Origin: an uncultured Paracoccus sp.
Lineage (GTDB): Bacteria; Pseudomonadota; Alphaproteobacteria; Rhodobacterales; Rhodobacteraceae
NCBI RefSeq assembly: GCF_947487305.1
Contig: NZ_CANKWH010000001.1
Coordinates: 62,001 to 126,000, forward strand
DNA length: 64,000 bases
Direction of reading: 5' to 3'
Shown here: in pieces, positions 58,813 to 64,000 of the stretch
Layout of the letters: every line of letters starts with the position of its first letter
Numbering within the stretch: the first letter of the stretch is position 1
Position numbers and translations under genes: made by a program
Notes under the pieces: generated by a model
The model's input: the letters and a program-made list of their open reading frames with translations, nothing else
The model's database searches: none
What the model was told of the DNA's origin: nothing

Positions 58813-59625
58813 TCACGCCTCGGGCGCATAGCGCATGAAGGCGAAGCTTTGCCCATCGGGCGACCAGCAGGGCACGTTGATCGTGCCCTGCCCTCCGAAA
58901 AGATCGAAAAGCTTGCGGCGGTTGCCGCCATCGACATCCATGATCCACAGCGCCACCTCGCGGTCGCGCGGATGGCCCTCGGTGCCGGGCGCATAGGCGA
59001 GATAGAGCACTCGCCGTCCATCGGGCGAGGGATGCGGGAACCAGTTCACATTCTCATCGCGGAAGACCGGCGCGGCCCCGCTGCCGTCCAGACCCATGCG
59101 CCAAATCTGGGCATGACCGGTGGCGTCCGAGTTGAACCAGATTTCTTCGCCAGAGGCCGCGAAATCCGGCCCATCGTGATGGGCGATCCCGGGGGTCAGC
59201 ACCGTCTCGGCCGCGGGTTGCAGGTCCATCACCGCCACCCGCACCACCCGGTCGCCGCCCCGCGCACAGGCATAGGTGATGCGCGAGCCACTGGCCCCGT
59301 GCCACCAGCTTGGCCGGGGCAGCGGCAGGGCGCGCGGGCCATCGGGGTCAAGGACATAGATCCCCGCGCCCTGATCGTTGTGACAGGAAAAGACGATCCG
59401 GCCATCGGGCAGGAAACCGTGATCGTTGTTGCAGCGATCCAGCCCGCCCAGATCGATGGGCCGCAACCCGTTGCCATCGGCCCGCCACAACCGGCCTTCG
59501 CCATTGACCAGAAACCAGCCCTCGGGATGCCAGTTCGGCGCCTCGATCAGCACATCGGTTTGCAGGACCAGGCGGGTCTCGCCGCTTGCCAGATGATGCA
59601 CCTCCAATGACGACCGCCAGCCCAT
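58813..59625 (-). CDS. TolB-like beta-propeller protein (PD40 repeats)
   Basis: The 270-residue protein has blades ending in WHPEGWFLVN, NNDHGFLPDGRIVFSCHNDQ, HPSPDGRRVLYLAY and WSPDGQSFAFMRYA. This is the TolB/PD40 fold and resembles oligogalacturonide-lyase-like propellers. No signal peptide is seen. The ATG at 59625 has GGAGG at 7 bases; the frame upstream is Arg-rich and not real. It lies 61 bases behind the eutE (doeB) stop, so it may be the last gene of the ectoine operon. Confidence 0.85.
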   Translation of the reverse strand: MGWRSSLEVHHLASGETRLVLQTDVLIEAPNWHPEGWFLVNGEGRLWRADGNGLRPIDLGGLDRCNNDHGFLPDGRIVFSCHNDQGAGIYVLDPDGPRALPLPRPSWWHGASGSRITYACARGGDRVVRVAVMDLQPAAETVLTPGIAHHDGPDFAASGEEIWFNSDATGHAQIWRMGLDGSGAAPVFRDENVNWFPHPSPDGRRVLYLAYAPGTEGHPRDREVALWIMDVDGGNRRKLFDLFGGQGTINVPCWSPDGQSFAFMRYAPEA

Positions 59626-59639
59626 TCCGCCCCCTCCGT

Positions 59640-59658
59640 TCACCGCCCCTAGCGGTGA
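59640..59658 (-). promoter_or_regulatory. hairpin between doeB and the beta-propeller gene
   Basis: TCACCGC and GCGGTGA pair perfectly around a 5-base loop, 28 bases past the doeB stop and 15 bases before the propeller start. No T-run follows, so it is more likely a processing or translation-control hairpin than a terminator. Confidence 0.4.
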
Positions 59659-59686
59659 CTGAATGAAGGCATCAGAGCAAGCCCGT

Positions 59687-60679
59687 TCAGACCAGAGCCG
59701 CGATGACCGCCAGACAATCGCCGCCCTGCACCAGACCGGGGAAATGCCGCGCCGCCAGCAAGCCGTCGCGGTTGGCCCGCACCTCCTCGGGCGCGACACC
59801 GCTGCGGTCCTTGGGCCAGATCCGGGCGATGGGCTGACCGGCGGCGACGGCATCGCCCAGATCGACGAGCGGCTGCACCAGCCCGTCCTGCGTGGCGAAA
59901 TGGAAGCAGTCATCACCCGGCATGTCCAACATCCGGCTGCCCCCCGCAAGCTCGATGCCGCCCGACAGGATACCGGCATGGCGCAGGACGTTCTTCGCCC
60001 CGCGTATGGCGATCTCGCTCGATCGCGCGGTCGCCGTGCCGCCGCCGCCCAGTTCCGTGGTGACGAAAACCTTGCCCTGTTCCTCGACCGCCGTGTCGAA
60101 CATGCCCACGGCATCGATTTCCACCATCATCATCGAATAGGGTGCGCCAAAGGCCCGCACGGCGGCAAGGCAGGCTTCTTGCTGGGCCTTGTCCTCCAGA
60201 TAATGCGCGGCGGCGAAGGGCAGGAAATCCAGTGTCTTGCCGCCGGAATGGTAATCCAGCACGACATCGGCCATCGGCACCAGCGTGTTGCAGACATAAT
60301 CCGCGATCTTCTGGCTGGGGCTGCCATCGGGCTTGCCCGGAAAGGCGCGGTTCAGGTTCACCTGATCAATCGGGCTGACCCGGGTTCCGGCGCGAAAGGC
60401 CGGGCTGTTCAGATAGGGGATGAGGATGATCCGCCCCGTCACCTCTTCCGGCTCGATCTCCCAGGCCAGCTGCTGCAGCGCGATCGGACCTTCATATTCA
60501 TCGCCGTGATTGGCCCCGGTCAACAGCGCCGTCGGCCCCTGCCCGTTCGCAATCACCGTGATCGGGATCATCACCGAGCCCCAGGCGCTGTCATTGCGGC
60601 TGTAGGGCAGGCGCAGGAAGCCATGCGCCTTGCCGGGGGCATCAAGCGGGATGGTCGGGCGGATCGGGTTCGCCGTCAT
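59687..60679 (-). CDS. doeB: N-acetyl-diaminobutyrate deacetylase DoeB (EutE)
   Basis: The 330-residue zinc enzyme of the succinylglutamate desuccinylase/aspartoacylase family deacetylates N-alpha-acetyl-2,4-diaminobutyrate in ectoine breakdown. Zinc ligands are in GANHGDEYEGP and LDYHSGGKTL; LNRAFPGKPDGS is also typical. The ATG at 60679 overlaps the doeA stop (ATGA). The identification rests on the family and on the complete eutABCDE order. Confidence 0.93.
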   Translation of the reverse strand: MTANPIRPTIPLDAPGKAHGFLRLPYSRNDSAWGSVMIPITVIANGQGPTALLTGANHGDEYEGPIALQQLAWEIEPEEVTGRIILIPYLNSPAFRAGTRVSPIDQVNLNRAFPGKPDGSPSQKIADYVCNTLVPMADVVLDYHSGGKTLDFLPFAAAHYLEDKAQQEACLAAVRAFGAPYSMMMVEIDAVGMFDTAVEEQGKVFVTTELGGGGTATARSSEIAIRGAKNVLRHAGILSGGIELAGGSRMLDMPGDDCFHFATQDGLVQPLVDLGDAVAAGQPIARIWPKDRSGVAPEEVRANRDGLLAARHFPGLVQGGDCLAVIAALV

Positions 60680-61872
60680 GCTTTCACCAGCATCTTCCGG
60701 GGCAGGTTGCAGAAAGTCTCGGGCGCGCCCTCGGTGATCAGGATCGACTCGGTGGTCTCGTAGCCCCAATCCTCCATCCAGAGGCCGGTCATGAAGTGGA
60801 AGGTCATGCCGGGTTGCAGCACGGTCCGGTCGCCCCGGCGCAGCGACATGGTGCGCTCGCCCCAGTCGGGCGGATAGCTGAGACCGATCGGATAGCCGGT
60901 GCGGTTATCCTTCACGATGCCGTAACGGTCGAGCACATTGAAGAAGGCGATGGCGATATCCTCGCAGCTATTGCCGGCGCGGGCGGCGGCCAGCCCCGCC
61001 TCCATCCCCTCGAGCACGGCCTTTTCCGCCTCGACCATCTCGGCCGGCGGCTTGCCCAGAAAGATCGTGCGCGACAGCGGGCAGTGATAGCGCTGGTAGC
61101 AGCCGGCGATCTCGAAGAAGGTGCCTTCGTTCGCGCGCATCGGCAGGTCGTCCCAGGTCAGGTGCGGCGCGGCGGCATCGGGGCCCGAGGGCAGCAGTGG
61201 CACGATGGCCGGGTAATCGCCGCCGACCCCGGTCGCCGGGTCAAAGCGCAGCCCGGCATCATAGATCTCGGCCACCAGATCGCATTTGCGCATCCCCACC
61301 TCGACAGTCTCGGCGATGCGGCGGTGCATGCGTTCGACGATGCGGGCGGCCTTGCGCATATAGGCCAGTTCCGCCGGGGATTTCACCGCGCGCTGCCAGT
61401 TGACCAGCGCGGTGGCGTCCGTGAAACGCGCGTCAGGCAAACCGTTTTGCAGCCGTTCATGCGCGCGGGCAGAATACCAGTAATTGTCCATCTCGACGCC
61501 GATCCGACCCCGGTTCCAGCCCCGGTCGGTCAGTTGCGCGGCGAGGTAGTCCATCGGGTGCCGCTCGGTCGATTGGACGTAATGGTCGGGATAGCCGATG
61601 ATATTCGCCTCGGCCATCCAGACGGTGCGCAGCGCGCCATTGCCGTCCTGCCCGCGCCCGAACCAGAGGGGCGGGCCATCCGGGCCGACGATCACCGCCT
61701 GATGGACATAGAAGGACCAGCCGTCATAGCCGGTCAGCCAGGCCATGTTCGAGGGGTCGCTGACGATCAGCAGATCCAGCCCCGCCTTTTCCATGGCAGC
61801 GCGGGTGCGGGTCAGGCGGGCCTCGTATTCGGCGGTGGGGAAACGTTCGGTGCTGCGCTGCAACTCGGGCAT
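60676..61872 (-). CDS. doeA: ectoine hydrolase DoeA (EutD)
   Basis: The 398-residue M24 (creatinase/prolidase-fold) enzyme opens the ectoine ring, giving acetyl-diaminobutyrate. Family sequences include NMAWLTGYDGWSFYVHQ, MRANEGTFFEIAGCYQRYHC and GYPIGLSYPPDWGE. The usual prolidase metal ligands are not retained, as expected for DoeA. GAGG precedes the ATG. It follows eutC by 9 bases. Confidence 0.94.
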   Translation of the reverse strand: MPELQRSTERFPTAEYEARLTRTRAAMEKAGLDLLIVSDPSNMAWLTGYDGWSFYVHQAVIVGPDGPPLWFGRGQDGNGALRTVWMAEANIIGYPDHYVQSTERHPMDYLAAQLTDRGWNRGRIGVEMDNYWYSARAHERLQNGLPDARFTDATALVNWQRAVKSPAELAYMRKAARIVERMHRRIAETVEVGMRKCDLVAEIYDAGLRFDPATGVGGDYPAIVPLLPSGPDAAAPHLTWDDLPMRANEGTFFEIAGCYQRYHCPLSRTIFLGKPPAEMVEAEKAVLEGMEAGLAAARAGNSCEDIAIAFFNVLDRYGIVKDNRTGYPIGLSYPPDWGERTMSLRRGDRTVLQPGMTFHFMTGLWMEDWGYETTESILITEGAPETFCNLPRKMLVKA

Positions 61873-61881
61873 GGGAAACCT

Positions 61882-62841
61882 CTAGGCAAACAGGGAAAGT
61901 GTGTGGCTGGCGATGGCGGTGTCCTGAACCCCGGTGCCGGTCAGATCGGCGATGGTGATCTGCTCGGGCGAGGTCCGCCGCGGATGCTGGCCGGCGATGA
62001 TCTGGCCAAGCTCGGGGAAGGCGGCATCCTTGGCGATCAGCCCGGCAGCCAGTGCCGCGCGCAGCTCGCCCAGATCGCGGGTCTGGCTGAGCCGGTCGGC
62101 GACATAGAGATCGGCGCGGTCCAGCGCACGGGGATCAAGCTCGTTCTTGCCCGGCTGGTCGCTGCCCATGGCGGTCACATGCTGGCCGGGGCGCAGCCAG
62201 TCGGCGCGCAGGATCGGGGTGGTCGCGGGGGTGGTGGTGACGATGATATCCGCTGTCGCCACGGCGGCTTCCGGGTCGGCCTCGGCGCGGGTGGGCAGGC
62301 CCTCGGCACTCATCTCGGCGGCCAGCGCGCGGGCCTTGACGGGATCGCGCGCCCAGATCGTGGCCTCGGTGATCGGGCGCACCAGCCGCAGCGCCTGAAG
62401 CTGCTTCCGCGCCTGCAGACCCGCACCGAAGATTGTGGCGCGGCTGGCATCCTCCCGCGCGAGGTGGCGCGCCGCCACGCCCCCCGCCGCCGCCGTGCGC
62501 AGGTCGGTCAGATAGCCATTGTCCAAGAGCACCGCCTGCACCCGCCCGGTGTCCGAGGACAGCACCACCATCAGCCCCGAAGTGGAGGGCAGACCCTTCG
62601 ACGGGTTGTCAAAGAAGCCCGGCGAGATCTTCACCGCGAAGCCCGGCAGGCCGGGCACGAAGGCGGTTTTCACATCCACCTCGCCATTTGCCTGCGGCAG
62701 ATGCATCGACAGGATCGGCGGCATCACCACCTCGCCCATGGCCAGCGTGGCGAAGGCGGATTCGATCACGTCGATCAGGCTCGCGTCGAGATGGATGCGC
62801 TCGCGCAGCTTTGTCTCGGTCAGGATCAGGATCTCGCTCAT
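61882..62841 (-). CDS. eutC: ectoine utilisation protein EutC (ornithine cyclodeaminase-like)
   Basis: The 319-residue protein belongs to the ornithine cyclodeaminase/mu-crystallin family: NAFV-type core with FAVKISPGFFDN, GLMVVLSSDTGRVQAVLLDNGY, LRTAAAGGVAA, and the NAD-binding GAGLQARKQLQAL. With EutA and EutB it is thought to process hydroxyectoine or its products; the exact reaction is not certain. The start overlaps the eutB stop. Confidence 0.93.
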   Translation of the reverse strand: MSEILILTETKLRERIHLDASLIDVIESAFATLAMGEVVMPPILSMHLPQANGEVDVKTAFVPGLPGFAVKISPGFFDNPSKGLPSTSGLMVVLSSDTGRVQAVLLDNGYLTDLRTAAAGGVAARHLAREDASRATIFGAGLQARKQLQALRLVRPITEATIWARDPVKARALAAEMSAEGLPTRAEADPEAAVATADIIVTTTPATTPILRADWLRPGQHVTAMGSDQPGKNELDPRALDRADLYVADRLSQTRDLGELRAALAAGLIAKDAAFPELGQIIAGQHPRRTSPEQITIADLTGTGVQDTAIASHTLSLFA

Positions 62842-63791
62842 CTTGCGCCCCTCACGATGGCGGCGTGGCGGGACGGGTCGATATTGCCGCCCGAGAGGAT
62901 CAGGACCAGCGGGCCGGGGACGCGCAGCTTGCCGGCAAGGATCGCCCCTGCCCCCACAGCCGCCGCGCCTTCGACCGTCTCGCCGTCCTCCAGCGCCAGA
63001 TGGCGGATGCCGGCGGCGATTTCGGCCTCGGTCACGAGGATCAGCTCGTCCATCAGGTCGCGGACCATCGGGAAGGTCAGGCGATTGCCTTGCCCGATGC
63101 CGCCGCCAAGGCTGTCGGCCAGCGTCTCGAGTTCCTCGACCTCGACCGGATGCCCGGCGGTCAGGCTGGCGGCCATGGCCGCCCCGCGCTCCATGCTGAT
63201 GCCGATGATGCGGATGCCGGGGTTCAGCGCCTTGGCGGCGGCGGCGACCCCCGCCAGCAGCCCGCCACCCGAAAGCGGCACGGCAATCGCCGCGGCATCG
63301 GGGATCTGCGCGAGGATCTCCAGCCCCAGTGTCCCTTGCCCCGCGATCACATCGGCATGGTCAAAGGGCGGAATCAGGGCAAAGCCCTCGTCGCGCTGCA
63401 AGCGCCGGGCCTCGGCAAAGGCTGCGTCCTGGCTGGCACCAATGATGCGCGCCTCGGCCCCCAAGGCAGCGATCGCGTCGAGCTTGTTCCGCGGCACCAA
63501 GGACGAGACGCAGATGATCGCCGGCAGCCCCCGCGCCCGCGCCGCATGGGCCAGCGCGCGGCCGTGATTGCCGGTCGAGGCGGTGGTGACGCCCGCCACA
63601 TCCCCCAGCCGCGCCACGGCGTTGCTGGCCCCGCGCAGCTTGAAGGCCCCCGTCAGTTGCTGGTGCTCGCATTTCAGCCAGACCGGCCCGCCCGCCAGCG
63701 CCGACAGGCTGGCCGACGATTTGATCGGGGTCACGCGCACCTGCCCGGCGATGCGATCCCCTGCCGCGCGGATGTCATCGAGGCTCACCAT
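62838..63791 (-). CDS. eutB: hydroxyectoine utilisation dehydratase EutB (threonine dehydratase-like)
   Basis: The 317-residue PLP enzyme has the threonine-dehydratase signature LTGAFKLRGASNA, in which the Lys holds PLP, and the glycine loop PLSGGGLLAGVAAA. There is no ACT-type regulatory domain, unlike IlvA. Context with eutC, doeA and doeB identifies it as EutB, acting on hydroxyectoine-derived compounds. It overlaps eutA by 7 bases. Confidence 0.92.
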   Translation of the reverse strand: MVSLDDIRAAGDRIAGQVRVTPIKSSASLSALAGGPVWLKCEHQQLTGAFKLRGASNAVARLGDVAGVTTASTGNHGRALAHAARARGLPAIICVSSLVPRNKLDAIAALGAEARIIGASQDAAFAEARRLQRDEGFALIPPFDHADVIAGQGTLGLEILAQIPDAAAIAVPLSGGGLLAGVAAAAKALNPGIRIIGISMERGAAMAASLTAGHPVEVEELETLADSLGGGIGQGNRLTFPMVRDLMDELILVTEAEIAAGIRHLALEDGETVEGAAAVGAGAILAGKLRVPGPLVLILSGGNIDPSRHAAIVRGAR

Positions 63792-64000
63792 GTCCGCACC
63801 GTCATCAGCCGATAAGGCCCGGCGGCGGCGATGCCCGCCTGATCCAGCATCGACCAGTAGAGCGCCAGATTGGCCGAGAGCACCGGCCTTTGCAGTCGCG
63901 CCTCCAGCCGGGGGATGACGTCCAGCGCGGAGATCGCGGTGCAGGAGAGAAAAAGCGCCTCGGCACCGGGGTGATCGGCCTCCAGCGCGGCCTCCATCAC
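63785..64000 (-). CDS. eutA: ectoine utilisation protein EutA (C-terminal part, cut by window edge)
   Basis: The last 71 residues are present; the start lies beyond base 64000. ALFLSCTAISALDVIPRLEA contains the second catalytic Cys region of the Asp/Glu racemase/arylmalonate decarboxylase family, and VLSANLALYWSML is also typical. It is the first gene of eutABCDE; promoter, transporter and EnuR-type regulator are expected outside the window. Confidence 0.88.
   Translation of the reverse strand: MMEAALEADHPGAEALFLSCTAISALDVIPRLEARLQRPVLSANLALYWSMLDQAGIAAAGPYRLMTVRTW

Noticed and set aside
60796..63567. 923-codon plus-strand open frame opposite the eut genes
   Set aside because: It spans three real genes in antisense and shows no conserved content.
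62838..63791. Biosynthetic threonine dehydratase (ilvA)
   Set aside because: The ACT-like regulatory domain is missing and the gene is embedded in the ectoine operon.
59687..64000. Ethanolamine utilisation genes suggested by the eut name
   Set aside because: The proteins are M24 hydrolase, aspartoacylase-like, cyclodeaminase-like, PLP dehydratase and racemase-like, which is the ectoine set; no ethanolamine ammonia lyase or shell proteins are present.

Overview
The window is about 64 kb of GC-rich chromosomal DNA, and every gene in it looks like the core or near-core genome of an alphaproteobacterium of the Rhodobacteraceae, most like Paracoccus (inference from gene content, not from a search). 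The clues are: a fused IspD-IspF enzyme, class I lysyl-tRNA synthetase, an L21 protein with a long Ala/Lys tail, an Hsp20-DUF1150 pair, CarD beside a 7Fe ferredoxin, a SUV3-type helicase with a basic tail, and a eutABCDE ectoine-catabolism operon. I saw no rRNA, tRNA, CRISPR array, prophage or intact insertion sequence.

Layout. (1) 1-10.8 kb, all on the minus strand: an acetate-type module. It holds a membrane-anchored DnaQ-like exonuclease (cut by the window edge), a single-domain receiver, a small membrane protein, a cNMP/CBS/nucleotidyltransferase protein, a sodium:solute symporter with its DUF4212 partner, an MHS-family MFS carrier and acetyl-CoA synthetase. (2) 10.8-17.6 kb: a parallel beta-helix protein, lysS, a TerB-like protein, dacB (PBP4) and nadD. 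(3) 17.6-21.4 kb: a signalling island with a divergent H-NOX protein, an HNOBA-GGDEF diguanylate cyclase and a PleD-like GGDEF protein whose receivers are degenerate. (4) 21.5-31 kb: DUF983, NUDIX, cydCD, an RTX-repeat protein, an LLM flavin oxidoreductase, an acetyltransferase, rpmA and rplU. (5) 31.3-43.7 kb: a zinc peptidase, then a plus-strand purL-ispDF-pgpA-cinA operon, then a long minus-strand run (threonine aldolase, YcgN, ribF, MaoC, HAD hydrolase, Mn-pyrophosphatase, a SnoaL-like protein, carD, fdxA). (6) 43.8-58.8 kb: S4 protein, SUV3-like helicase, TPR protein, SCP2, a hydrolase, pepF, a dipeptidase, purEK, Hsp20, and a His/Met-rich membrane pair. (7) 58.8-64 kb: a beta-propeller protein and the eutABCDE operon, eutA being cut by the right edge.

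How the genes work together. Region 1 forms one acetate uptake and activation unit: symporter, a likely regulatory set, and Acs making acetyl-CoA. Region 3 looks like gas- or redox-linked control of cyclic di-GMP, but the sensor lacks the usual heme ligand. Region 7 breaks ectoine or hydroxyectoine down towards diaminobutyrate and aspartate. The rest is housekeeping: purines, isoprenoids, FAD, NAD, translation and cell wall.

Most notable for a second look: the H-NOX-like protein without its proximal histidine; the degenerate PleD-like protein; the exonuclease-receiver-nucleotidyltransferase set beside the symporter; and three related structured intergenic repeats near 29.3, 36.7 and 49.1 kb. 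Functions are from reading motifs only; no database search was possible.
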